From: Tetracentron sinense
Taxonomy: Eukaryota > Streptophyta > Magnoliopsida > Trochodendrales > Trochodendraceae
NCBI GenBank assembly: GCA_015143295.1
Contig: CM026557.1
Span: 27,561,760-27,625,759, forward strand
Length of the DNA stretch: 64,000 nt
Direction: 5' to 3'
A program made the translations under genes and the position numbers. The notes beneath the pieces are model-generated. The model was not told the origin of the DNA and did not search any database. It worked only from the letters and a program-made list of their open reading frames with translations. Shown here piece after piece: positions 44,808-56,268 of this stretch. Numbering within the stretch: the stretch's first letter is position 1; each line of letters opens with the position of its first letter.

Positions 44808-46248
44808 AAGGAATGACTCTTAATTCCCCCTGCAATAATACTTCACTCAGTACCAGGTACTGCTCTTGGTGAAGCCCATGATTTATAAATTTGATTACTA
44901 TGGATCCACTTAATTTATGCATGTACCAGTACTAAGGTGTCTCGTGAAATTATAAAATTACATTATTCTCATATCTGAAGTTTTTGCAGATTTTAATTTT
45001 TCTTCATTCCTCTTCTGGTTTGGGTGGTTAATGTGGTTATCAACGATGATTGCTTTGAAATTTCAGATGTATCACTTCATTTCCAAGTTCTACCCATCTG
45101 TTTGCGTTGCTTTCTAGATGGATATTGTACCACATGGACAAAGATACACAAGGGTTTGACAGGATTTGTGATGATTTGAAAATGTTTAATACCCTCTTAA
45201 ATGCTAAAGCCATTATTAGTGCCCCATAGCCATTAGCCACTATCAGATTACATGACTGTTATAGAGAGAGATATTCGGTGGTATCTAGGATTTCTTTCAT
45301 CTTAGCAGCAGCCGTACGCACTTTATAACTATTTGACATTTTAGACCTGTATACATGTCATGTATTACATTTTAATATTTTTTAAAAACACTTGTTAAGT
45401 TATATTACTTACATCTATCATATTCTACTGTTGCAGGCTGTTTCAACAGAGGCAAGACCGCAAACGTATTTCCCCCTTTTCTCTTCTCACTTGGCTGGGA
45501 TTGCATTTGATACATACAGTCACTGGTAAGTTATTTTCAAGCTAATCGCTTTTTTTTTTCCTGGGATTCTTCTTCTATGATGAAAAATCAGCTTCATTAG
45601 ATGTAATTCGACAATAGTGTCTAATGAATTTTCACTTGACCTATGATGAAGTGATATCACTTCGTTTCCTGGCCATATAAGAGTTGCGATATGCTTTCAT
45701 TTCGTAGATTGACATATAAATTACTACCAGAGAAAGAGAGAGGGTGATTGAATATTTTCAAAGTCATTCAACGAACCATTAGGAATTTCCTAACCTTGAG
45801 TGCATATATTCCATTGGGTGCTGAAATCTGAATCATATATAGGATGACTCAACAATTAGATGTATACATTCAAGTACCCAGTAGTAGAAAAATACATAGA
45901 CATGCAGTTATTTGGTTTTTTACATATTTTCAGCCCAAATGGGTGAGACATTTGGCATAGTAGACTTTGGCACCGGCCTCTGCCTGTCGATGTTCTGAAT
46001 ATCCAGTTACCTCATTGACACTGCATACACATTGTTTAAGTAGTTTACAGTGAGTTCACCGTGTAGTAATTCATATATATTGAAAGCCCCTATTTGTAGT
46101 TTTAGGTAGACGAAGAACATGTTGTAGATATGGATCCAAAATCTTTCCTCATGGTAATTCAGGTTCACTGTGTTGGGTTGGTTGGGACTTGGGAGTGTGA
46201 TTTTATATAGAAGTAAATATAAATATAAATATATATGAATGAGTCTAC
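44808..46248. other. non-coding, nothing recognised
   Basis: A short stretch at 45438-45526 (AVSTEARPQTYFPLF, then SHLAGIAFDTYSHW) is bordered by a TGCAG and a GTAAGT and could be a stray exon. I cannot assign it. Otherwise AT-rich and empty. Confidence 0.35.
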
Positions 46249-46418
46249 GGGTACTCCCAAATATACTCCCAAATCCTAACCGTTTATCTCAATTATTAAA
46301 CGGTTAGGATTAGAACTGCCGTGGCATTAGAAAAGACAAAACAAGCCAATTCATATCCTAGCCCCCTTAGAGGTTAGTAATAAATGGTTAGGATTAGGGA
46401 GTATATTAGGGAGTACCC
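46249..46418. mobile_element. MITE, 170 bp
   Basis: About 38-bp terminal inverted repeats: GGGTACTCCCAAATATACTC at the left and, complemented, GGGTACTCCCTAATATACTC at the right, both continuing to CCTAACC. A truncated relative lies at 16687-16798. The target duplication is unclear. Confidence 0.75.
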
Positions 46419-47031
46419 AATCGATTTAGAATCTAATTTTAGAATCTAAAAGCAAAACATCCACTTAGCGGCTGGGTGTTACTGTCCCCTTTAGTCCCAC
46501 ATTGGTTGGGTGTGACTTTGCGAGGGTGTATAAGGGTCCAACAATCCTCCATTAGTCAGGCCCTTTTGGAGTGATTGAATGGGTTTACCCTTATGTCACT
46601 TAGTGATAACCTTTAGGTTTGATTGTGTGTGTGTGTTTAGGTGTTACTTTACCTCCTTAAGCCAAAAAAAAATTGTTAAAATTTTTGTTACGGTTACCTT
46701 GTTAATCATTTGCTCCAATTATTTGCAAAAGGGGACTTTGGACTTGATCATGCCCCTACCGAGCCAACCATGCCAAGTTCCAACATGAATTATATAGAAA
46801 TTGCTTGAAATTTCATTAGGTTGAAGTTGGAGTTATTGGATCATGTCAGCTATAAATATACTTCCAACTGATCACACCAAGTATATCTACATAGCATATA
46901 TCACTTTGACCATCCAAAAGTATGAGGAAAAGGTGATTTGAACACAAGTCCTTACATTATACTGAAGAAGTATGCTTTGCTTCCGGTTCAGGCCAGTAAA
47001 ATTCTACGGAACACATAATCCTTCTCTACTA
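46419..47031. other. non-coding, contains a USE/TATA cassette
   Basis: No gene. Holds the snRNA-type cassette at 46494 and the phrase CAACAATCCTCCATTAGTC, which looks like transposon-derived sequence. Confidence 0.4.
46494..46534 (+). promoter_or_regulatory. snRNA-type USE plus TATA cassette
   Basis: GTCCCACATTG (46494-46504) is one base from RTCCCACATCG. TATAAG starts at 46529, a gap of 24 bases, the spacing of pol III-type plant snRNA promoters. No U6 or other snRNA sequence follows. Confidence 0.45.
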
Positions 47032-47121
47032 GCCTACAAAATAATTGGAAAGAAATAAGAGTAATAAAGAGATAATGCCTACAAAATAATTGGAAAGAAA
47101 TAAGAGTAATAAAGAGATAAT
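47032..47121. repeat. perfect tandem duplication, 2 x 45 bp
   Basis: GCCTACAAAATAATTGGAAA through AGAGATAAT is present twice with no difference (47032-47076 and 47077-47121). This is a recent local duplication or an assembly effect. Confidence 0.9.
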
Positions 47122-48123
47122 TTGTTTGAGAGCTCACTAGAAGATCAAATTTGTCATTCGAAAAAAATCTTGTAGTTTAAACATAATTATTTTGGTTTTG
47201 ATTATTGGTTGTTTTCTAAAATTCTGAATTTGATTGCTCATTTCTATGTTATGGTTTATGAGGGCCATGATGTTGAATGTGGCATTTGAATTCATAACAT
47301 ATCCTCAAAGAGAGGGGTGGTGGGGAAGTCTGTATAGTAGTTCAAAAATCTACCTCTATACATTATAGTGCAAAAAACATTAAACTGAATTACTCGCTCT
47401 CTTTGAACTCTCTCTATCTCTCTCTCTCTCTCTCTCTCTAATCCAACCCACAGGTAAGTTTAATACATTTGACCCAATGGGTCAGGTTTGTTTATAACCC
47501 ACCTATGACCATAATTGATTCTAGTTGGCTCTTTGGCATATTAAAATTGTAATGGTTATGAGATATCGATTCATACTATATTCTTTTATGTTTTAATTGA
47601 AACACTTAAAACATAGCTTTGTGAATATTTCATTCATTCAGATAAGCTGGACTATGGTTAATGATTTCGTTTTAAAATGTAGCAAATATATCATTTCCCT
47701 TTTTTGAATACATTTTTTTTTCTTATCCACCCGTGCTTTGCTAGTAATTTTCTTTTAAGCTTGATGACATTTTATTTTCCTCTCTAGAAAATGAGGAGAA
47801 ACTATTTTCGAGGAAATTTTCTTTTCCACAATGTTTTCCCTTCAAACAAACAGAGCCTAACTTCAATCCTGAAGAACCTGAGGTAAACAAGCTACTAATA
47901 CAGAAAACTACAGTGGCAATTGACAACTCTAATGCAATATAAATCTGTTATGACGATTCCCAATAACAGCTTTACCGTACTCAAGAATCCAGCAGTATTA
48001 TAGATGACAATATTGAAAATCTGTACTATCTAAATCATATGTAACTAGACCAGCAATATTGAATGTAATTAGCTGCCAAACCCAGCAATATCAGAATGTA
48101 CATATCAAACGATTCAGCAATAT
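47122..48123. other. non-coding, nothing recognised
   Basis: AT-rich sequence with a (TC)n run at 47408-47439. No gene. The last 13 bases are the left target duplication of the LINE that follows. Confidence 0.4.
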
Positions 48124-48462
48124 ATATATATATATTTGATAGATAACGAGAAAATTTTATAAAAGAGGAAAGAATATACAAACGACTCAAGAAACATCGC
48201 CCAATGGACCTTCTCAAAATCAGCTAGAACAGACGTCCAAGAGTATAACAATCACCCAATTTTAAGAATGACTTTGGGCATCGACTCTTCCTTATCTTCA
48301 AAAATTCTTGTATTCCGTTCCCTCCACAAACCCCAACAAATCGCCGCGGTAGCATCTTCCAAACCTCATTCCATTTCCTACTAAATACACCTTTCGGCCA
48401 TCCCAACACTTCCCCCAGACCCCCTTGCGAAACCCAGCTCATTCCAAAAAGACCCAAATAAT
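48124..48462 (-). mobile_element. 5'-truncated LINE, 0.34 kb
   Basis: On the minus strand the reading ICWGLWRERNTRIFEDKEES is the C-terminal end of a plant LINE polyprotein. It is followed by a short tail with ATCTATCAAATATATATA. Flanked by GATTCAGCAATAT (48111-48123) and GATTCAACAATAT (48463-48475), a 13-bp target duplication with one mismatch. Confidence 0.85.
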
Positions 48463-48475
48463 GATTCAACAATAT

Positions 48476-49214
48476 TTGACTCTAACTTGCAACCAAATTT
48501 AGAATCCATTGCTAGGGAAAACAGAACCTAAAGATCAATAGTGCTACAAGAGTAGAAACGTAAAAAGTAGATAATATGATATTTATAGGACAAAATACAT
48601 CATTTCTTTGCTTAGATGGACAATGTCTCTGAAGTGTTGGAAAATCAAGCTCCTAGCGTCGGCGAACATTGCTAAGGTAGAAATTCTTACCTCCTCAAAT
48701 CTTACATCTCTCCCTCATCTTTCTTCTTCATCTCTTTGCCAAATTATTTTTGTTTGCTTAGTCTTCTGAAGTTGATCGAATAAATAAAACCAGCAAAACA
48801 AAACATATTTTTTACCTTTCATAAGAATGATATTTTGGAAATCGCATGTTATCTTTACAAGTAGATGATCTATGTCTAACAAAGGTGAAAATGATACAAA
48901 TAAATTGTTCTTCTGAAGTATGATAGCATTAGCAATGCCAATACCTATATAACCAACTTTATGGGATGGTTACAACAAGAATAACAAAGACCACTACTAC
49001 AAATTCAAGGGATACGCCACCAACAACTAACCCATTGAATTGGCAAACTATAGTAGAAACTCCATCTTCATATTCCAGTCAAACTTTTCCCCTCTTTATC
49101 ATTAGAAATATCTTAACGATGTTTTATACTATTACAACATAATTAGACATTTATTTATGTGAATATGAATATGTGAGCAGTCTTGGAATTGGTTGCTGTT
49201 TTTATTTGTACCAA
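48476..49214. other. non-coding left of the satellite array
   Basis: AT-rich sequence with no gene. GGAATTGG and CCAATAGT near 49187-49215 may be the first degraded satellite bases. Confidence 0.4.
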
Positions 49215-49906
49215 TAGTATAAGGTCCAAACTTTTCGAAACCAATTCCAACACTTAGGTTATATTGAAATAAAGGTGTCAGAAGAGACCGTTTAAAAAAT
49301 AGAGTCCAAGTCTGGATTTGACAACAAATTGTAGGTTTAGGCTTAGGATATAACAAAATAGGCAACTAGAGAAGGTCCAAACACCTCAAAACCAATTCCA
49401 ACACTTAGGTTATATTGAAATAAAGGTGTCAAAAGAGACCACATCAAAATCGAGTCCATGTCAAGAATTGACTCACAATTCTAGGTTTAGGCTTTACGAT
49501 CTTAACAAAAGAGGCAACTAGAGAACCTTGGTGCCAAAATCGTGTATAAAAGTTCCAAACACCTCGAAACCAATAAAGGTGTTAAAAGAGACATAAAAAA
49601 CCCGGGCTAGGTTAGGAATTAGCATAAATTGTAGGTTTAAGCGTTACAGTTTTAACAAAAGAGGCAACTAGAGAACCTCGTCACCCAACTCGAACATACA
49701 AGGTCCAAAAACATCGAAACCAATTTTAATACTTAGGTTAGATTGAAATAAAAGTGTAAGAGGAAATCAAATTAAAAAAATGAGTCTAGGTTAGCGCACA
49801 TTTGTAGGTTTTGGCATTACGATTTAAAAAAGAGGCAAATAGGGAACCTCAGTGCCCAAACCGGACATTTAAGGTCCAAACACCTTGAAACCACTTTTAA
49901 CACTTA

Positions 49907-49912
<6 letters not shown>
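49215..49912 (+). repeat. satellite array, block 1
   Basis: This is the start of an array of a monomer of about 175-180 bp. Landmarks in each unit, in order, are GGTCCAAACACCTCGAAACC, AATTCCAACACTTAGG, TATATTGAAATAAAGGTGTC, a GAGTC(T/C)AGGTTAGGAATTG segment, GTAGGTTTAGGCTTTACGGT, and AGGGAACCTCGGTGCCCAAA with TCGGGCATAC. The landmark AAACCAATTCC recurs near 49240, 49391, 49720 and 49890, some units being shortened. Monomers differ by 10-25 percent by eye, so the array is old. The whole array (49215-62667) totals about 9.5 kb of monomer, roughly 50 units. Confidence 0.88.
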
Positions 49913-49942
<30 letters not shown>

Positions 49943-51140
49943 CGATAAGCACCCATAATAATTAAAAGATAAAAAATAGTACAAAAAGAACACAAAACAG
50001 TTGAAGAGTTTACAAGTACATAAACCCGACAAACCAAAGCACTTTGCAGCCCAAAGAAACGACTCAACTCGCCCAAATAAACTGCAAGAACATAGCCATC
50101 AACATAAGACTCCCCTCAGATCCTCCATGTCGAGACGTAACCCCGCCCACTCTAATACAACCAGCCAATTTTGAGCACAAATATGGGCCACTGATGAAGA
50201 AGAATCCTCAAAAACACGCTGGTTTCTTTCTTTCCAAATCATCCATGAGATGGCCCCGGGAGAATTGTTCTGATCGCCTCCCTAGCACCACCATCCACAT
50301 TAGCCCCCTCCCAACAAGATGAAAAGTTGTGAAATGAGGAGGGAAAGACCCAGCCTACCCCCACATGAGAAAGGAAGTACCCCCATGTCCTAAAAACAAG
50401 AGGACAATGCAATAATAGATGATCCATAGATTCTTCCGCTTGGAAGCATAAGAAGCACTGGTTGGCCATCCTCCACCCTCTACTTTGTAAGTGATCACAA
50501 GTTAAGCTTTATTCAAAGCCACAGTCCAAAGGAAGAAAGATACCTTAGAGGGAATAGCAATATTCCACACAATTTGATGAGGAAACGGCCCAACGGATAC
50601 AAGACACAATGAATATAGTAGATATTTTACCGAGAACCGAATATGGTGCCCAACTCCTGCTATCCTTAATCTCAGCACACCGGGAGGGAGGGGGGGGGGG
50701 GGTCAAGTTGACCCACTCCAAAAGTCAAAAGTCTAGTCAAATCCTCAACTTCCTAATCATTTAGGTCTCGACGCATACTCGGACACCACACCACCGCCCC
50801 GCCTAACCTCTCATAAGAGTCCCTTACTAATAACCTCCCTATCTGAAGCTAACACGAAGAGGTTGCCAAAGTCATCCTTAAGCCTAGTGTCCCCGCACCA
50901 CACATCCGACCAAAACCCGATCTCAAACCTCCTCCCGACATGAAACCTGAAATAAGGCACCACCAAGCTAGCATTGACCATAATACCTTTCAAAGACCCT
51001 GCCGCACCACACATCCAACCAAAACCCGATTTTAGGCCTCCTCCTGACATGAAACCTGAAATAAGGCACCACCAAGCTAGCATTGACACCTTTCAGAGAC
51101 CCTGACCATGAGAACCCTTTACCTCTCTCGGAACCCAACC
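49913..51140 (-). mobile_element. 5'-truncated LINE, 1.23 kb
   Basis: Minus-strand reading near 50811-50945 gives FHVGRRFEIGFWSDVWCGDT, the LINE region after reverse transcriptase. 50469-50239 gives CFLCFQAEESMDHLLLHCP, the zf-RVT Cys-Cys-His-Cys domain. Stops and frameshifts separate them. A stretch of about 115 bp (50880-50995 and 50998-51089) is duplicated in tandem. Its 3' side ends in (TA)n and ATCGATAAATATAT. Flanks CTTAGGATAT (49903-49912) and CTTAAGATAT (51141-51150) form the target duplication. It is inserted in the satellite. Confidence 0.85.
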
Positions 51141-53752
51141 CTTAAGATATATTGAAATAAAGGTGTCAGAAAATATATATCAAAAACCGAGTAAAGGTTA
51201 GGAATTGGTGCACAATTGTAGATTTAGACTTTACGGTATTAATAAGAGACAACTAGGGAACTTTATGGTGCCCAAATCAGTCATACGAGGTCCAAACACC
51301 TCGAAACCAATTCCATTACTTAGGTTATATTGAAATATAGGTGTTAGAATAGATTACATCAAAACTGAGTCTAAGTTTCGAATTGCTACAAAGTTATTGG
51401 TTTAGGCTTCATGGTCTTAACAAAAGATACTCTCCAGGAACTTTGGTACCCAAATCGGGCATTCTAGGTCCAAACACCTCAAACCCAATTCCAATACTTA
51501 GTACTGACATCATATTGAAATAAAGATGTTAGAAGAGACCGCATAAAAAATCGAGTCCCGTTTAAGATTTAGCGTAAAATTGTAGGTTTATGCTTTTTGG
51601 TCTTAACAAAAGAGGCAACTAGAAACCTCGTCGCAAAACTCGGAAAGGCAAGGTCTAAAAACCTCGAAACTAATTCCAACACTTGGGTTATATTGAAATA
51701 AAGCTGTTAGATGAGATCACATCAGAAATCGAGTGTAGGTTAGAAATTTATGCACAATTATATATTTAGGCTTTACGATTTTAACAAAGTAAGGAACTAG
51801 GGAACTTTGGTGCTAGGAATCAGGCAAACGAGGTGCAGAAACCTCGAAGGCACTTCCAACACTTAGGATATATTGAAATAAAGGTGTCAAAATATCAAAA
51901 ACCGATTCCATGTTTTGAATTGATGCACAATTGTAGGTTTAGGCTTTAGTGTATTAATAAACGAGACAACTAGGGAACCTCGGTGCCCAAATCGGGCATT
52001 CGAGGTCCAAAAATCTCGAAACCAATTCCAAGACTTAGGTTTTATTGAAATAAATGTGTCAAAATATATTACATAAAAAATCGAGTCTAGGTTAGGAATT
52101 GATGCAAAATTATAGATTTAAGCTTTACGATTTTTTAACAGAGGCAATTAGGAAATCTTGGTGCCCAAATTAAAACCAATTCCAAGACTTAGGTTTTATT
52201 GAAATAAATGTGTCAAAATATATTAAATAAAAAATCGAGTCTAGGTTAGGAATTGATGCAAAATTATAGATTTAAGCTTTACGATTTTTTAACAGAGGCA
52301 ATTAGGAAATCCCGGTGCCCAAATTGACAATAAAAGATCCAAACACCTCGAAACCAATTCTAACACTTATGGTATATTGAAATAAAGATGTAATAAGAGA
52401 CTACACCAAAAACCGAATCTATGTTAGGATTGACGCACAATTATATGTTTAGGCTTTACGGTATAAACAAAAGAGACATCTAGGGAACCTAGGTGCTCAA
52501 ATCGGGTATAAGAATTCCAAATACCTAGAAAATTATTGTAGTACTTACGTAATATTGAAATAAAGATGTTAGACGAAACGACATCAAAAATTGCAAATAT
52601 AGGTTTGGGCTTAACGGTCTTAACAAAACAGACAATTAGGGAACTTCGGTACCCAAATTGGGCATACGAGGTCCAAACACCTTGAACACAATTCAAACAC
52701 TTAAGTTAAATAGAAATAAAAGTGTCAGAAGAGAGTAATAAAAAATCCTGTCCAATTTAGTAATTAGTGCACAATTATAAGTTTAGGCTTTACGGTATTA
52801 ACAAAAGAAACAGTTAGGAAACATCGGTGCCTAAATCTGGCATACAAGGTCCAAATACCTCGAAACCAATTCCAATACTTAGGTTATATTGAAATAGAGG
52901 TGTCAGAAGATTATACATCAAAAATCTTAACTAGGTTAGGAATTGCCGCAAAATTAGAGGTTTAGGCTTAACTGTCTTAACAAAAGATACAACTAGGGAA
53001 CTTCGGTACTCAAATGGAGCATACGAGGTCCAAACTTCTCGAAACCAATTCCAACACTTAGGTTATATTGAAATAAAGGTGTCAAAAGAGACCGTTTCAA
53101 AAACAGAGTCCAAGTTTGGATTTGGCTACAAATTGTAGGTTAGGATTTACTATTTTTTTAAAGAACAAATAAATAACCCCATTGCTCAAATCGGGCATAC
53201 AAGGTCCAAACAGCTCGAAACCAATTCCAACACTTAGGTTATATTAAAATAAAGGTATCAAAATAGACCACATCAAAAACCGAGACCATACTAAGAATTG
53301 GCTCACTATTCTAGGTTTAGGCTTTATAATTAAAAAAAAAGGCAACTAGAGAACCTCGGTGCTAAAATTGTGTATATAAGTTCCAAACACCCCGGAACCA
53401 ATTTTAACACAAGATATAACGAAATATAAATGTGTTTGAAGAGATTAGATCAAAAACTAAGGCAAGGTTAGGAATTAGCACAAATTATAGGTGTAAGATT
53501 TACAGTTTTAAAAAAAGAGGCAACTAAAGAACCTCGTCACCCAACTCGGACATACAAGTTCCAAAAACATCGAAACCAATTTTAATACTTAAGTTATATT
53601 GAAATAAAAGTATTAGAGGAGATCGCATCAAAAATCGAGTCTAGGTTAGCGCACATTATAGAATTTGTCCTTACGATTTTAAAAAAAGAGGCAAATAGGG
53701 AACCTCGGTACCCAAATCGACCAAATCGCCCTCGAAACCACTTCTAACACTT
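51141..53752 (+). repeat. satellite array, block 2
   Basis: About 15 monomers. The landmark near AAACCAATTCC falls at about 51306, 51485, 51670, 51850, 52021, 52173, 52351, 52529, 52687, 52864, 53043 and 53218, so most steps are 171-184 bp. The unit starting near 52021 and the next near 52173 are almost identical over 150 bp, a recent duplication. Confidence 0.9.
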
Positions 53753-54074
53753 TTTTTGATCGATAATCAGAGATATATTAACCAAAAAAGAGATACAAAA
53801 AGTCAAAAATGAAAAGCAAAAGGAGTTTACAATCTAAGATCAGTAGGTGGATATGAGCTCGGATTTGAGAGATTGAAGATGATAAATTGTCGAAAACTCT
53901 CCTATTTCTTTCTTTCCAAATGGACCATGAGATGATCCTACGTAGAACCGACCAAATTGCCCAGTTAGCACCATCCGCACTAGCCCATGACCAGTAGGAT
54001 AAGAAGTTCTGAAAGGAAGAAGGGAAGACCCAATCCACCCCTAATCGGGAGAGAAAGTACCCTAGATGTAACCT
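53753..54074 (-). mobile_element. 5'-truncated LINE, 0.32 kb
   Basis: Minus-strand reading gives WSIWKERNRRVFDNLSSSIS, the LINE C-terminus, and its tail ends TATCGATCAAAAAAA. Flanked by a perfect 12-bp duplication of satellite sequence, CTTCTAACACTT (53741-53752 and 54075-54086). So it jumped into an existing array. Confidence 0.9.
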
Positions 54075-54404
54075 CTTCTAACACTTAGAATATATTGAAA
54101 TAAAGGTGTGAGAAAATTTATATCAAAAATCGAGTAAAGGTTAGCAATTGATGCACAATTGTAAGTTTAGGCTTTACGGTATTTAATAAAAGGTAACTAG
54201 GGAACCATGGTGCCCAAACTAGGCATACAAAATCCAAACACCTCGAAACCAATTCCAATACTTAAGTTATATTGAAATAAAGGTGTCGGAATAGATTACA
54301 TCAAAGACAAGTCTAAGTTTGGAATTGTTACAAAATTATGAGTTTAGGCTTCACGGTCTTAACAAAAGAGACTCCGGGAATTTGGTACCCAAATCGGGTA
54401 TAAT
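54075..54404 (+). repeat. satellite array, block 3, direct part
   Basis: Nearly two monomers in the same orientation as block 2, ending at CCCAAATCGGGTATAA where the orientation switches. Confidence 0.85.
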
Positions 54405-55440
54405 ACAATTTTGCGTCAAATCCTAATCGGGACTCAATTTTTGATGTCGTCTCGTCTAACATCTTTATTTCAATATTAAGTAAGTACTTGAATTATTTAT
54501 GAGATATTTGGAACTGGTATGCCCGATTTGGGCACCTAGGTTCCTTAGATGTCGCTTTTGTTTATACCGTAAAGCCTAAACATATAATTGTGCATAAATT
54601 CTAACATAGACTCGGTTTTTGATGTGGTCTCTTACGACATCTTTCTTTCAATATACCATAAGTGTTAGAATTGATTTCGAGGTGTTTGGATATCTTATTC
54701 TCAATTTGGGCACCGAGATTTCCCAACTGCATATGATAAAAAACCGTAAAGGTTTTTAATCTATAATTTTGCGCCAATTCTTAACCTAAACTCGATTTTT
54801 TATGTATGACACATTTATTTCAATATAACCTAAGTCTTAGAATTGGTTTCGAGATGTTTGAAACTCATATGCCCAATTTAGGCACCCAAATTCCCTAGTT
54901 GTCTGTTTTGTTAAGACCATTAAGCCTAAACCTATACTTTTGCGCCAATTCCTAACCACGTATCCATTTTTTATGTAGTTTCTTTTGAACCCTTTATTTC
55001 AATATAAGCTAAGTCTTGGAATTGGTTTTGAGTTGTTTGGACCTCTTATTTTGGCACGGAGGTTCTCTTCGAGAATTCTACACCTCGTATACCTAATTTG
55101 GGCACTGAAGTTCCCTAGTGGTCTTTTTTGTTAAAACCTTAAAGCCTAAACATATAATTGTGTGCAAAGTCCTAACCTAGACTCGATTTCTGATGTGATC
55201 TCATCTGACAGCTTTTTTTCAATCTAATCTAAGCGTTGAAATTAGTTTCGAGGTTTTTGGACATTGTATTTCCGAGTTTCGCGATGAGGTTCCTACTTCT
55301 CTTTTGTTAAGATCGTTAAGCCTAAACTTATAATAATGCCCTTAAATCCTAATCGGAACTCGATTTTTTATGCGCTCTCTCCTAACATCTTTTATTTCAA
55401 TATGATGTAAGTGTTGGAATTGGTTTCGAAGTATTTGGAT
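54405..55440 (-). repeat. satellite array, inverted block
   Basis: Here the monomers run in the opposite direction. ACCGTAAAGCCTAAACATAT, GGTGTTTGG and ATTTCAATATAACCTAAG are the complements of the usual landmarks. About six units are present. The monomer types follow the reverse of the order seen at 56.4-58.2 kb. Direct orientation resumes at about 55441. Confidence 0.85.
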
Positions 55441-55614
55441 TGTAGATTTCGACTTTAAGAGTTTTTAAATGAGAGAACTAAAGAACCTCAGTGCAGAAAT
55501 CGGGTATATAAGGTCCAAACACCTCGAAACCACTTCTAACACTTTGAATATATTGATATAGAAGTGTCAGAAAAGACTAGATTAAAAACTGAGTTCAGGT
55601 TATAATTAAGATTC
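55441..55614 (+). repeat. satellite array, block 3, one direct monomer
   Basis: One monomer between the inversion breakpoint and the TRIM-like insert. Confidence 0.75.
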
Positions 55615-56268
55615 GACTAGAATAAACCGGACCGAGACCTCCTAAAAGTCCTTACCTTATTAGTGACCATACCCTGTAGGCCATCCCCCAGTGTGGTGAT
55701 GATGCCCTTACATCATCCACCCACACCAGTGAGTAGACTCGAAACTGAAACCTGCTCTAATACGGTTTGATGGAGTGACTTAATCAATACTCCATAAAAC
55801 TAGCGAATGAAGAGAGTGTGAGATTAAATCCCTTTATCTTAAAGCTTCCCAGGCTACCCAGTCGAGAACTTCAAGTGGGCACTACCCCGTGGACCACCCA
55901 ACCTTGGGCCCCACCCTGTAGGCCCGTGGGGTGGGGTCCACTAGGATGTCTGGATTGGGTTACATGGGCTATGAGATAAGAGATTTAATCTTAGGCCTCC
56001 CATTAGTCACTACTTTTGAGGAGTATTGGTAAGTACCTGCATCAAATGGTATTAAAGTAGGTCTCCGGTTCGAGTCTCATCACTGGTGTGGGTCAATGAC
56101 GTAGAGGCATCTCCACACTGAAGTACCTTACAAGGTGGGGCCCGCTGAGTTATGGTGGCCCATGGGATAGTGCCCACTGGGAGGTCTCGATCGGGTCGCC
56201 TGGGCTAGGAGATGAGATTTGATCTCACGCCTCTAATCAGTGGATTGGTTGTGCCCTTGCAACATAAA
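55615..56268. mobile_element. TRIM/SINE-like composite element, copy a
   Basis: The right half has an LTR-like unit (about 55935-56041, ending CTGCA), then TGGTATTAAAGTAGGT (56047), close to the tRNA-iMet complement TGGTATCAGAGC, then GGTTCGAGTC. A spacer of about 110 bp and a second LTR-like unit (about 56168-56263) follow. The left half carries the same sequence complemented. The arrangement LTR - primer site - short interior - LTR without coding fits a TRIM. The GGTTCGAGTC box would also fit a tRNA-derived SINE. GC-richer than the satellite. Confidence 0.55.

Noticed and set aside
45438-45526. Stray exon with AG and GT borders
   Set aside because: About 30 codons without any recognised domain. 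It is not the missing part of the kinase.
50044-50322. Plus-strand open frame of 92 codons in the 1.2-kb LINE copy
   Set aside because: It is antisense to recognisable LINE coding sequence with the zf-RVT domain.
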